NCBI RefSeq assembly: GCF_000230995.2
Contig: NC_019973.1
Coordinates: 1,178,001 to 1,242,000, forward strand
Reading direction: 5' to 3'
DNA: 64,000 nt
From: Mesorhizobium australicum WSM2073
GTDB taxonomy: Bacteria; Pseudomonadota; Alphaproteobacteria; Rhizobiales; Rhizobiaceae
This document shows, one piece after another, positions 53,873 through 63,700 of the stretch. The stretch's first letter is position 1. Every line of letters starts with the position of its first letter. A program made the position numbers and the translations under genes. The notes beneath the pieces were generated by a model. The model did not search any database. It saw nothing but the letters and a program-made list of their open reading frames with translations, and was not told where the DNA came from.

Positions 53873-53975
53873 GCCTGCAAACGGCGGATTCCTGCGCTTC
53901 TCAGTTCTACTGCGTCGCAGTAGAACTGAGCTCACGTACAAAATGTACGCTCCGCTCGGATCTCGAAAACCACTA
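53873..53975. repeat. Hairpin-bearing intergenic repeat, copy B
   Basis: Shares CCTGCAAACG, TGCGCTTC, an ACGTAC-AAAAT-GTACGC hairpin and CTCGAAAA, in order, with copy A at 49757-49853. Copy B also has an extra perfect 14-bp stem with a 3-base loop at 53900-53930 (CTCAGTTCTACTGC / GCAGTAGAACTGAG). It lies between the convergent MFS and secreted-protein genes and could end both transcripts. Confidence 0.5.
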
Positions 53976-54037
53976 TTTTCGGCCCGGCCTGACCTGAATC
54001 TCAACACACCTCGGCGTGTAAGAACGGGCGCGAACGA

Positions 54038-54319
54038 TCAGTCGGGGTAGCAGACCATTGGAATGTTGGGCCAGACCGCCGCGTCGCAGTTGGCGCTCGC
54101 CTGTCTCTGCTTGAAGGCGGCACTGACCGGCCCGGTCACCACGGGGTCGACGCCGTCGGGCGCGTCGGCAAAGGCCTGCTGCGCGGAAGGCGCATCGGCC
54201 GGCATGGCCGGCCGCGTTTCCTTCAGCGTCGCGGCCGACTGCGCGGCGTTGGCCGCCAGCAGCATCGCAAAGGCGGCGGAAGCGATAAGCGGCCAAAATC
54301 GGTTGAGTCTATCGGTCAT
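54038..54319 (-). CDS. Small exported protein of unknown function
   Basis: 93 residues. Signal peptide WPLIASAAFAMLLAANAAQS, then a short mature part with PAMPADAPSAQQAFADAPDG and two Cys near the end (ASANCDAAVWPNIPMVCYPD). Probably periplasmic with one disulfide. No family recognised. Confidence 0.65.
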   Translation of the reverse strand: MTDRLNRFWPLIASAAFAMLLAANAAQSAATLKETRPAMPADAPSAQQAFADAPDGVDPVVTGPVSAAFKQRQASANCDAAVWPNIPMVCYPD

Positions 54320-54517
54320 GACGTTCGAACTGTCCGGGCCCTGAAAAGGTTCCCGCCTTGGTTAACAAAATCATTTCACACGCAGATGCTTAAGATTTGA
54401 TGAGTATTTGGTATCGCGCGTCCCCTTTCGCAACTGCGAAAAACCCTGTATGAGCCGCGCAACCGAAAGAGGCAGCGCCTTTGGCCTGCTGCCTGCAACG
54501 CTTCCGAGACCAGAATC

Positions 54518-56347
54518 ATGAACCTCCGTAATATCGCGATCATCGCGCACGTCGACCATGGAAAGACCACCCTGGTCGACCAGCTTTTGAAACAGTCCGG
54601 CTCCTTCCGCGACAACCAGCGCGTCGCCGAGCGCGCCATGGATTCCAACGATCTCGAAAAGGAACGCGGCATCACCATCCTGGCCAAGGCGACCTCGGTC
54701 GACTGGAAGGACACGCGCATCAACATCGTCGACACGCCCGGCCACGCCGATTTCGGTGGTGAGGTCGAGCGCATCCTGTCGATGGTGGATTCGGCCATCG
54801 TGCTGGTCGACGCCGCCGAAGGCCCGATGCCGCAGACCAAGTTCGTCGTCGGCAAGGCGCTCAAGGTCGGCTTGAGACCGATCGTCGTCATCAACAAGAT
54901 CGACCGGCCGGACGCGCGCCATGTCGAGGTGGTCAACGAGGTGTTCGACCTGTTCGCCGCGCTCGACGCCACCGACGAGCAGCTCGACTTCCCGATCCTC
55001 TATGGTTCCGGCCGCGACGGCTGGGTGTCGGAAAATCCGGAAGGCCCGAAGGACCAGCAGCTTGCACCGCTGTTCGACCTCGTCATCAAGCATGTGCCGG
55101 CGCCGACCGTTCATCCCGGCCCGTTCCGCATGATCGGCACCATCCTGGAAGCAAACCCGTTCCTCGGCCGCATCATCACCGGCCGCATCGAGAGCGGCAC
55201 GCTGAAGTCTAACCAGGCGGTCAAGGTGCTGCACAATGACGGCACCCAGATCGAGACCGGCCGCATTTCAAAGATTCTCGCTTTCCGCGGCCTTGAGCGT
55301 CAGCCGATCGAAGAAGCGCAGGCGGGTGACATCGTCGCCATCGCCGGCCTGTCCAAGGGCACCGTCGCCGACACGTTCTGCGACCTGGCGGTGACCGAGG
55401 CGCTGCATGCACAGCCGATCGATCCGCCGACCGTGACCATGTCCTTCCTCGTCAACGACAGCCCGTTGGCTGGCACCGAAGGCGACAAGGTGACCAGTCG
55501 CGTCATCCGTGACCGTCTGCTGCGCGAGGCCGAAGGCAATGTCGCGCTGAAAATTGAAGAATCGCCCGACAAGGATTCGTTCTTCGTTTCCGGCCGCGGC
55601 GAATTGCAGCTCGCCGTCCTGATCGAGACCATGCGCCGCGAAGGTTTCGAGATCGCCGTCTCGCGTCCGCGCGTCGTCATGCAGAAGGGCGAGAATGGCG
55701 AATTGCTGGAGCCGGTCGAGGAAGTCGTCATCGACGTCGACGAGGAGCATGCCGGTGTCGTTGTGCAGAAGATGTCGGAACGCAAGGCCGAAATGGTCGA
55801 GCTGCGTCCCTCGGGCGGCAACCGCCAGCGCATCGTCTTCCACGCGCCGACGCGCGGCCTGATCGGCTACCAGTCGGAACTGTTGACCGATACGCGCGGC
55901 ACCGCCGTGATGAACCGTCTGTTCCATGCCTACGAGCCCTACAAGGGCGAGTTGCCTGGTCGCACCAACGGCGTGCTGATCTCCAACGAACAGGGCGAAT
56001 CGGTGGCTTACGCCATGTGGAACCTTGAAGATCGCGGTCCGATGGTCATCGATCCCGGCGTCAAGGTCTATCAGGGCATGATCATCGGCATCCACAGCCG
56101 GGACAACGATCTCGAAGTGAACGTGCTGAAGGGCAAGAAGCTGACCAACATCCGCGCCGCCGGCAAGGACGAGGCGGTCAAGCTCACCCCGCCGATCCGC
56201 ATGACGCTGGAGCGCGCGCTGGCCTGGATCCAGGACGACGAACTGGTCGAGGTGACGCCGAAGACCATTCGCCTGCGCAAACTCTATCTCGACCCGAACG
56301 AGCGCAAGCGTTTCGAGAAGTCGTCGAAGGCGGTCGGCGCGGCGTAA
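54518..56347 (+). CDS. typA: Translational GTPase TypA/BipA
   Basis: Ribosome-associated GTPase of 609 residues, important for growth under stress and low temperature and for late 50S assembly. G1 is AHVDHGKT (10-17), switch II DTPGHADF, G4 NKID in VVINKIDRPDARHVEVV. The EF-G-like domains III and V follow, with SGRGELQLAVLIETMRREGF, and the BipA-specific C-terminus ends RKLYLDPNERKRFEKSSK. Ends with a clear terminator. Confidence 0.96.
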   Translation: MNLRNIAIIAHVDHGKTTLVDQLLKQSGSFRDNQRVAERAMDSNDLEKERGITILAKATSVDWKDTRINIVDTPGHADFGGEVERILSMVDSAIVLVDAAEGPMPQTKFVVGKALKVGLRPIVVINKIDRPDARHVEVVNEVFDLFAALDATDEQLDFPILYGSGRDGWVSENPEGPKDQQLAPLFDLVIKHVPAPTVHPGPFRMIGTILEANPFLGRIITGRIESGTLKSNQAVKVLHNDGTQIETGRISKILAFRGLERQPIEEAQAGDIVAIAGLSKGTVADTFCDLAVTEALHAQPIDPPTVTMSFLVNDSPLAGTEGDKVTSRVIRDRLLREAEGNVALKIEESPDKDSFFVSGRGELQLAVLIETMRREGFEIAVSRPRVVMQKGENGELLEPVEEVVIDVDEEHAGVVVQKMSERKAEMVELRPSGGNRQRIVFHAPTRGLIGYQSELLTDTRGTAVMNRLFHAYEPYKGELPGRTNGVLISNEQGESVAYAMWNLEDRGPMVIDPGVKVYQGMIIGIHSRDNDLEVNVLKGKKLTNIRAAGKDEAVKLTPPIRMTLERALAWIQDDELVEVTPKTIRLRKLYLDPNERKRFEKSSKAVGAA

Positions 56348-56370
56348 AGTTTCCCTTTCCGAGAGTTTGA

Positions 56371-56398
56371 GAGGGCGGAGCACTTGTTCTCCGCCCTC
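56371..56398 (+). terminator. Intrinsic terminator of typA
   Basis: GAGGGCGGAG and CTCCGCCCTC form a perfect 10-bp stem with an 8-base loop, followed by TTTCGTT; it starts 24 bases after the typA stop. It also ends close to the stop of the convergent DUF1062 gene, so it may act in both directions. Confidence 0.8.
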
Positions 56399-56404
56399 TT
56401 TCGT

Positions 56405-57031
56405 TCATCCACCAGCGGCCGAGATGATGGTCCGCCGGTCGGGCTCGCTGGCGAGATCGATGCGGATTGTCGCTCCCTCTCGGACCGGTTTGCGCAGGGC
56501 CTTTGCTCCATCCGGCTCGATGGTCAGCAGCCTCCGCTCGTCCAGTGCGTGAAGGCGCGACCGCGAGATGCCGAGTTCGTTGGCAAGCAGCCGGTCGAGC
56601 CTCAACGATACCGGTATTTCCAGACCAAGCCGGAGATCCAGCACCGTCGCGCCTTGCTTAATCCCGCCGATCACCTGCTTGCGCACGACGGCGTCGGGGA
56701 ACTCTTCGACGCGTCCCACCTGGTTGCGCAGGGCGACGATGTCGAAGGCATGGCTCCGGACCAGTGCCGGATCATTGCTTTCGAGCGCCGCCAGCAGTGC
56801 CGGCGCGATATCGCGCCGGTTGCAGCGCTCGAAAATGCCGAAATTCCAGGAATTGTCGCAGTCGACGCAGCGATAGATCAGCCACGCGTCGATGCGCTTG
56901 CCGTTGGCGTTGACGCGGAATTTCTCGCTGCAGCGGTAGGCTTTCACGAAGCCACAGCGATTGCAGTTGATCAGGGGTCGTGGTGCGATTTCAGGCGCGA
57001 TCGTCCAGTGGACGCGCAGGGCCGATGACAT
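56405..57031 (-). CDS. DUF1062-family protein with zinc-ribbon-like cysteines
   Basis: 208 residues. Near the N-terminus two Cys pairs (INCNRCG and YRCVDCDNSW) form a likely zinc ribbon. The C-terminal half has LRLDRLLANELGISRSRLHA, close to an S4-type RNA-binding motif, followed by GAKALRKPVREGATIRIDLA. The S4-like piece suggests RNA or ribosome contact, which is inference; no function is known to me for DUF1062. Confidence 0.78.
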   Translation of the reverse strand: MSSALRVHWTIAPEIAPRPLINCNRCGFVKAYRCSEKFRVNANGKRIDAWLIYRCVDCDNSWNFGIFERCNRRDIAPALLAALESNDPALVRSHAFDIVALRNQVGRVEEFPDAVVRKQVIGGIKQGATVLDLRLGLEIPVSLRLDRLLANELGISRSRLHALDERRLLTIEPDGAKALRKPVREGATIRIDLASEPDRRTIISAAGG

Positions 57032-57470
57032 GCCGGTAAGTCCTTCCCGTTGGGAAGTTCATCCGGTCGGCGCTATCGAGATGCCCATGCGGGCGCGGCG
57101 TGGCGGGCGGCTGCGGAGATTGTGACGTCAGGTGTCGCTGGCGGTAAGCCGAGCGACAGCGGTTCAGCAGTGCCAAACCGGTCTCGAACCGCCGCCCAGA
57201 GGAACACATCAAAAAAACAAACAGGCACCGCTGATGCGGCGCCATGCAGGTGTGTCGGGGGAGTTGACGAGACCGGTGGTTACTGGGGCAAAGTGAAGCT
57301 CGAAATTGTTTCGCGGCGGCCCTTCTAGCGGCGTGACGCTGGGGCTGCAAGGGGCTCCGCAAGTCACGCTGAGGGGGTCAGCGCCCATGGCTCATATTGT
57401 CTTGCCTTTGCCAGAGACGCAGCTGTCGGGTTATTGTGATTGATGAAGCCCTGACGCGGAGACCCTCGCC
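57032..57470. other. Intergenic region without a recognised gene
   Basis: About 440 bases between the DUF1062 gene and the LysE-type gene. It has a short A-rich patch (57208-57223) and no coding frame with a plausible ribosome site. It should hold the divergent promoters. No RNA gene or repeat was recognised. Confidence 0.5.
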
Positions 57471-58082
57471 ATGCACCTCGCCTCGCTGCTGATTTTCGCC
57501 GCCGCCTTGTTCGTGGCCGCCGGTTCGCCTGGCCCATCGATCGCGGCGCTTGTCGCGCGCGTTATCTCGAAGGGGTTTCGCGATGTGTTTCCGTTCCTGC
57601 TTGCCATGTGGATTGGCGAAGGCATCTGGCTGTCGCTGGCGGTGTTTGGGCTGGCCGTGGTGGCGCAGACCTTCCATCTCGCTTTCGTCGTTGTGAAATG
57701 GATCGGCGTTCTCTACCTGGCCTATCTCGCCTGGAAGATGTGGACGGCGCCTGTCGACGCCAAGGAGGGCGAGATGCCGCGTGAGGATTCGGCCGGCAAG
57801 CTTTTTTTCGCCGGCATGGCCGTCACGCTCGGCAATCCCAAGATCATGATGTTTTACCTGGCGCTGTTGCCGACCATCATCGACCTCGCTTCGGTCAGTC
57901 TCGTCGGCTGGGTCGAACTGACGGCGACCATGGCGGTGGTGCTGATCGCCATCGATCTCGCCTGGGTGCTCGCCGCCTCGCAGGCGCGCAAGCTCCTCAG
58001 GAGCAAGCGCGCCATGAAGATCGCCAACCGCGTCAGCGCCACGACGATGGCCGGTGCGGCGGCGGCCATCGCGGCGCGGTAA
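57471..58082 (+). CDS. LysE/RhtB-family exporter
   Basis: 203 residues, about six membrane spans, exporting amino acids or derivatives. The family motif at the N-terminus is VAAGSPGPSIAALVARVISK, followed by KGFRDVFPFLLAMWIGEGIW, and the loop AGMAVTLGNPKIMMFYLALL. A likely ribosome site precedes ATG 57471 (GGAG at 57459-57462). It ends two bases before the end of the convergent lyase-like gene. Confidence 0.86.
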   Translation: MHLASLLIFAAALFVAAGSPGPSIAALVARVISKGFRDVFPFLLAMWIGEGIWLSLAVFGLAVVAQTFHLAFVVVKWIGVLYLAYLAWKMWTAPVDAKEGEMPREDSAGKLFFAGMAVTLGNPKIMMFYLALLPTIIDLASVSLVGWVELTATMAVVLIAIDLAWVLAASQARKLLRSKRAMKIANRVSATTMAGAAAAIAAR

Positions 58083-58084
58083 GG

Positions 58085-59905
58085 CTATCTGGGCAAGACG
58101 CCGGCCGCAGGCATGGCGGCCGCCTTCGGCGCCTGCGGTCCGCCGGAATAGAATTTCGAGGCCGGGTTCTCCTGCATGAAATCGTAGGCGACCATGCCGA
58201 GCGGCCGCTTTTGCCGTTCCGATGCCGCCTGGTGCCAGGGGATCACCTGGCGCAGCGCCTCGAGCGCCGCGGTTGGCGCCTCGCCGAATTTCCGCTGCGG
58301 GTTCTGCGCCTTGCGGATTTCCATCCAATAGCTTGCCGTCAACAGGTCCTGCGCCAAGAGATGGAAGGATATGTCGACCGCCTCGCGGGCGCGTTGCGTC
58401 TTGATGCGGGTCTGCCCTTCCAGGTCCTCGACGGTGGCGACGATCGCCTGGCCATTCGGCGTCACCGGCGTGCCGAGGTCGGCCAGTTCCTGCCAGAGAT
58501 CGGTCGGCAGATAGCCGTCGAAGGTCGGGATGTCCTTGCGCTCGTCGGGCTTCAGCGCATCGGTCGGCTTGATCACGGTGAAGAAGGGATTGCGGAAGCG
58601 CTCGATGCGCTGCGCCACCGCGACACCGAGATTGGTGAGAGAGATGGTGAAAGCCTCGACCTGATTGGCCATGGGATAGGGATCCCAGTTGGCGTTGGAG
58701 AAGATGTAGCCGGACTTGCCGCCGCTCAGCGGCCCGCCCTTGATGTAATATTTCATGAATTGCGGCGTGCTCAGCTCCGGCGAACTCTGCGGCGTCAGGC
58801 CCGGCAGCACGGCCGGATTGTGATCCGACGAATTGATGGAGAGCAGCACGGATTGGCGCAGATCCGCCCAGGCCTGCCAGGCCGAGCCCTGGCGCTGGCT
58901 GGAGGCGCGCATGCTTTCCGGATCCTGGATGATGCGGGCCTGATCCTCGTCGAAGAGATAGCTGCCCTTGATCATGTCCATGACCCGCGCGGCATCCCAT
59001 GTCAGCCACGGGTAAGGCCGCATGGATTGCACGGGTGCCGAAATCGGCGTCACGCTGGAATTCATGCCGTTCAGCCCCATGGCGTAGCTGAGGTCGGTCC
59101 ACTCCAGCAGTTTTCGCGCGTCCTCCAGCAAAAGCACGGCCTGTGCCTGTGCGTAGGCGTTGGTGCTGATCAGCGCGGCCTGGTCTGCGGCGAAAGGCTC
59201 GAGAGGCTTCAGACCGGCCTGCGAAAGGGCCTGTGTGGCCGGCATGCGGACGCCATCGAGATAGGCTTCGCCTTCGCCGACCATGGCCGCGCCGATATTG
59301 CCGAGCGTCGCGAGGTCGCCTTCGCCGAGCGTGCCGCGCGATTGCACGACCGGCGTCACCCGCTTGTTCAGCATGTCGACCAGCATATGCGTCAGCTGCG
59401 GGCTGGCAGCCTCGTAGGACATGGTGTTGGCGCGGATCGCCATGATGGCGCGTACCAGCGCTTCTTCCTGCAGCTCCGGCCCGTAGCCTCTGTTGACGCC
59501 GCCCTTGAAGCGGGCGAGCTGCTGATCCTTGAGCAGCTTACTGTTTTCCGGCGTCGTCGGATCGCCCGAGAAGATCACCGTCTCGCGCTGGTCGCCGGCG
59601 CCACGGTTGAACCAGTAGATGGTGACACCTTCGGCAGCACCTTCGAGCAGCAGGCCATAAGCGTCCGCCGAACGTTGCAGCGCCTCGGGACTGAGCTCGA
59701 CCTTGGCGCCGTTGCGGGCGATGTCGATGACCTGTTCGACGGTCAGGTCATGGCCAGTCAGCGTTATCGTCTTGGCCGCGGCTGTCTCGAAAATGGGCTG
59801 GTAGGCTGTCACCGCCTCGAAGGCGTGGGCGGGTGGAGCGGCAAGCGCCAGCGTCATGGTCAGGGCGCGGAGAAAAATCCCGGGTTTGGCAATTGCATCA
59901 AGCAT
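58085..59905 (-). CDS. Exported ammonia-lyase-fold protein lacking the MIO cofactor triad
   Basis: 606 residues, with a signal peptide (GIFLRALTMTLALAAPPAHA) and the histidine/phenylalanine ammonia-lyase fold. In active lyases Ala-Ser-Gly of GASGDLAPL cyclises to the MIO cofactor; here residues 191-200 read GTLGEGDLAT, so Gly194-Glu195-Gly196 stand in its place and one residue is lost. The catalytic Tyr is kept (IYWFNRGAG, Y97), but QDPYS is QDPES (E330), while R333 and NSSDHNP (358-364) match the family. ATG 59905 has GGGAG upstream. The protein cannot make MIO, so it is probably not an ammonia-lyase. Neighbours give no pathway. Periplasmic location is also unusual for this family. Confidence 0.8.
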   Translation of the reverse strand: MLDAIAKPGIFLRALTMTLALAAPPAHAFEAVTAYQPIFETAAAKTITLTGHDLTVEQVIDIARNGAKVELSPEALQRSADAYGLLLEGAAEGVTIYWFNRGAGDQRETVIFSGDPTTPENSKLLKDQQLARFKGGVNRGYGPELQEEALVRAIMAIRANTMSYEAASPQLTHMLVDMLNKRVTPVVQSRGTLGEGDLATLGNIGAAMVGEGEAYLDGVRMPATQALSQAGLKPLEPFAADQAALISTNAYAQAQAVLLLEDARKLLEWTDLSYAMGLNGMNSSVTPISAPVQSMRPYPWLTWDAARVMDMIKGSYLFDEDQARIIQDPESMRASSQRQGSAWQAWADLRQSVLLSINSSDHNPAVLPGLTPQSSPELSTPQFMKYYIKGGPLSGGKSGYIFSNANWDPYPMANQVEAFTISLTNLGVAVAQRIERFRNPFFTVIKPTDALKPDERKDIPTFDGYLPTDLWQELADLGTPVTPNGQAIVATVEDLEGQTRIKTQRAREAVDISFHLLAQDLLTASYWMEIRKAQNPQRKFGEAPTAALEALRQVIPWHQAASERQKRPLGMVAYDFMQENPASKFYSGGPQAPKAAAMPAAGVLPR

Positions 59906-60046
59906 AGGGGGACTCCCATTCACGAAGCGTTGGCCTCGGGCATCAAGTTCACCCCTCGGAAATTTTGTTTCCCGGAAAACTAGCCGGCGGCATTCGCCTG
60001 TCAACGCTTGATGCGAAGCAGGACCGATGGTGGAACGCGCGTGGCC

Positions 60047-60610
60047 CTATCGCGCCATGGCGTGGTATTCGTCGTTCGGCCGCATGTCGATCGCGGCCGC
60101 GACACGGTTCGACATGTTGAAGAAGGCCGCGGTCGAGGCGATATCCCAGATGTCGCGATCGCTGAAGCCTGCCTGGCGCAGGGCGGCGCGGTCGGCCTCG
60201 ACGATCCTGGCCGGCTCCTCGGTCAGCTTGACGGCGAATTCGAGCATTGCCGTTTGCTTCGGCGAAAGGTCGGCGGCGCGGAAATTCATCACCATCATCT
60301 CACCAAGCAGGGGATCGCCCGAGAGCTGGCGCACCGCCGCGCCATGCGCGGTCAGGCAGTAGTAGCAGTGGTTGATGGAGGAGACGGCGACCGCGATCAT
60401 CTCGCGTTCCAGCTTCGACAGGCCGGACTCGCCCAGCATCAAATCATTGTACATGTCGGTGAAGGCGCGCAATTTCTTGTCGTCGAAGGCATAGGCCTTG
60501 AGCACGTTGGGGACGAGGCCGAGCTTTTCCTCGCATTTGGCGAAATAGGCCTTTGTCGGCTCGCTCAGTTCTCCGGCGGCCAGGTCTAGCGCGGTGATTT
60601 TGCCGGTCAT
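60047..60610 (-). CDS. AhpD-like / carboxymuconolactone-decarboxylase-family protein
   Basis: 187 residues from ATG 60610, with GAGGAG upstream; ATG 60631 would add seven residues. The redox motif is HCYYCLTAHG, the CxxC plus His arrangement of peroxidase-related AhpD-like proteins, within LSKLEREMIAVAVSSINHCY. The C-terminal half (FSDRDIWDIASTAAFFNMSN) is the usual uncharacterised alkylhydroperoxidase pattern. Probably a thiol-dependent peroxidase or reductase; substrate unknown. Divergent from the glutamate dehydrogenase gene. Confidence 0.84.
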   Translation of the reverse strand: MTGKITALDLAAGELSEPTKAYFAKCEEKLGLVPNVLKAYAFDDKKLRAFTDMYNDLMLGESGLSKLEREMIAVAVSSINHCYYCLTAHGAAVRQLSGDPLLGEMMVMNFRAADLSPKQTAMLEFAVKLTEEPARIVEADRAALRQAGFSDRDIWDIASTAAFFNMSNRVAAAIDMRPNDEYHAMAR

Positions 60611-60748
60611 CGTGTCATTTCTCCTCGTCATGCGAAGCCTTGCCGCCGAATTCCGAGAATTCTTGGCAAGCCGTCAAACCTTTGTCGCCAAACAGCGGTC
60701 ATCTGCTACCATAGTCGCAAAAGCATGCGACGGGAGGGAAGAAGCGTC

Positions 60749-63700
60749 ATGGCCAGCGTAAAATCCGCAGCTAAGTCGAAGAAGAAGGCACCTGCGGCAA
60801 AGGCCGATGACAGACCGGCCAGGCTCGCCGATTACCTGCTCGCCCGCGCGCCGGCGGAGGATATCGCCGCCTATGACGTGGCCGACCTCGAGCGTGCCGC
60901 CGATCTCGCCGGCCAGGCGGTCGCCGCCCACAAAAAGGGTGAGTGCGTCGTCGCCGTCGACGCCGATTCGGGCGTGGTTCGCGAAGGCCGTCCGGTGACC
61001 GTCATCACGGTGGTCAACGACAACATGCCATTCCTGTTCGATTCCATCCTCGGCGAGGTTACAGAAACCGCCGGCGAACCGACCCTGGTCACCCATCCGG
61101 TGATTACGGTCCGCCATGGCAAGACGGGTGTCGACGAAATCCTCGGCGATGGCAATTTCGCCAGGGATGACGGCAGCCACGACCGGCTCAGCGTGATCCA
61201 TGTCCATATTCCCCGGCTGACGCCCGAACAAGCAAATGGCCTGGCCGAGCGGCTGCGCAAGATGCTCGGCCAGGTCCATGCCGCCGTCAACGACTGGCGG
61301 CCGATGCTGGCCCGGCTCGATCAGGCCATCTCCGAATTCCGCTATTCGGCGGTGCCGCTTGACAAGAAGAGCGTCGCCGAGGCGATCGCCTTCCTGGAGT
61401 GGCTGCGCGACGACAATTTCACTTTCCTTGGCATGCGTGAATTCAAGTACACCGGCGGCGAGGAAAGCGGCAATCTGGAGCGGGCCGAAAAACCCGGCCT
61501 CGGCATCCTGACCGACCCGGACGTGCTGGTGCTGAGACGCGGCACCGAGGCGGTGACGACGACGCCGGAAATCCGCGCTTTCCTGCACGGACCGGAGCCG
61601 CTGATCGTCACCAAGGCCAATGCCAAGTCGCTGGTGCACCGGCGCATCTATCTCGATTACATCGGCGTCAAGACCTACAGCGCCAAAGGCACGTTGGCGG
61701 GCGAACTGCGCATCGTCGGCCTGTTCACCTCGACCGCATACACGCGCTCGGTGATGAAGATCCCGTATCTCAGGTCCAAGGCCGAAACCATCATCGCCAA
61801 GTCGGGGTTCGACCGCCACGACCACTCCGGCAAGGCGCTGATCAACGTGCTGGAAAGCTATCCACGCGACGAGCTGTTCCAGGTTCCGGTGCCGATCCTG
61901 CGCAAGCATGCCGCTGCCATTCTGGGCCTGGTCGAGCGGCCGCGCGTGCGGGCGCTGGTGCGCGTCGACCAGTTCGACCGTTTCGTCTCGATCCTCGTCT
62001 TCGTGCCGCGCGACCGCTACGACAGCGTCGTGCGCGAGAAGATCGGCACCTATCTGAAAACCGCGTTCGAGGGCCGGCTGTCGGCCTATTACCCGGCTTT
62101 CCCGGAAGGCGGGCTGGCGCGCGTGCACTTCATCATCGGCCGCTCCGGCGGCAAGACGCCGAAGGTCGAGCAGGCAACGATAGAGGCGGCGATCCGAGAC
62201 ATCGTGCGCACCTGGGAAGATGCGCTTGCCGATGCGGCCGAAGCCAGCGGCAGCGACCCGGCGTTGAAAGCCATCGCCGCGCGGCTGCCAGAGAGCTACC
62301 GGGATACGTTCAGCGCTGGCGTGGCGCTGGCCGATGCCGGACGAATCGCCAAGATCAGCGCCGGCAATCCGATCGCCATCGATTATTACCGCCATGCCGA
62401 GCAGAAGCCGCACCAGGCGGCGCTGAAGATCTATCACCATGGCAGCCCGGTGGCACTGTCGCGGCGCGTTCCGGTGCTGGAGAACATCGGCTTCCGCGTC
62501 ATCAGCGAGCGGACTTTCGAAGTCGGCGACGACCAGTCGGGCATGGTCTTCATCCACGACATGGAACTGGAGAACAGCTACGGCAAGCCGATCGACCTCG
62601 CCGACGGCGGTGCGCTGTTCGAGGACGCTTTCCTGTCGGTGTGGCGGGGCGACGTCGACAATGACGGCTATAACGGCCTCGCCCAGACCGCCGGCCTGTG
62701 GTCGGGCGAGATCACCATCCTGCGTGCCTATGGCCGTTACCTGCAGCAGGTCGGCATCCCGCAGAGCCAGGATTTCATCGCCGCCGCACTCAACCGCTAT
62801 CCCGAGATCGCGCGCGGCCTGCACGCGCTGTTCATCGCCCGGCTCGGCCCGACGGCCGAAACCGAAGGCGTGGTGGCGGCAAAGCACCTCAAGGCCAAGA
62901 TCAAGGATGCGCTGGAGGATGTGCCTAACATTGACGACGACACCATCATCCGCCGCTACCTCAATTTGATCGAAGCCTCGCTGCGCACCAATCATTTCGT
63001 TGCCGATACGAAAGAGAAAGGCCAGTCGCTGGCGATCAAGCTCGAGTCGCAGGCGGTCGAGGGATTGCCGGCGCCGCGGCCATGGCGTGAAATTTTCGTC
63101 TACGGCTCGGAGGTCGAAGGCCTGCACCTGCGCTTCGGCCCGGTTGCGCGTGGCGGCTTGCGCTGGTCCGACCGCGCCCAGGACTATCGCACCGAGGTGC
63201 TCGGCCTGGTCAAGGCGCAACAGGTCAAGAACGCCGTCATCGTGCCGGTCGGCGCCAAGGGCGGCTTCTATCCCAAGAAACTGCCGATGAGCGCCGGACG
63301 CGACGCGATCTTCGAGGCCGGCACATCGGCTTACAAGAACTTCGTTTCCAGCCTGCTCTCGATCACGGACAATATCGGCCTGGACGGCGTCATTCCACCG
63401 GCAGGTGTCGTGCGCCGCGACCAGGACGATCCTTATTTCGTCGTCGCCGCCGACAAGGGCACGGCAACCTTCTCCGACACCGCCAACGCCATCTCCGAAA
63501 AGCACGGCTTCTGGCTCGACGATGCCTTCGCCAGCGGTGGTTCGGCCGGCTACGACCACAAGAAGATGGGCATCACCGCCAAGGGCGCCTGGGAAGCGGT
63601 CAAGCGGCATTTCCGCGAGATGAACCGCGACATCCAGACCTCGCCCTTCTCTGTCGTGGGCGTCGGCGACATGTCGGGCGACGTGTTCGGCAATGGCATG

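Noticed and set aside
58211-59983. Plus-strand open frame of 590 codons
   Set aside because: Antisense to the lyase-like gene, which has a signal peptide, ribosome site and family motifs on the minus strand.
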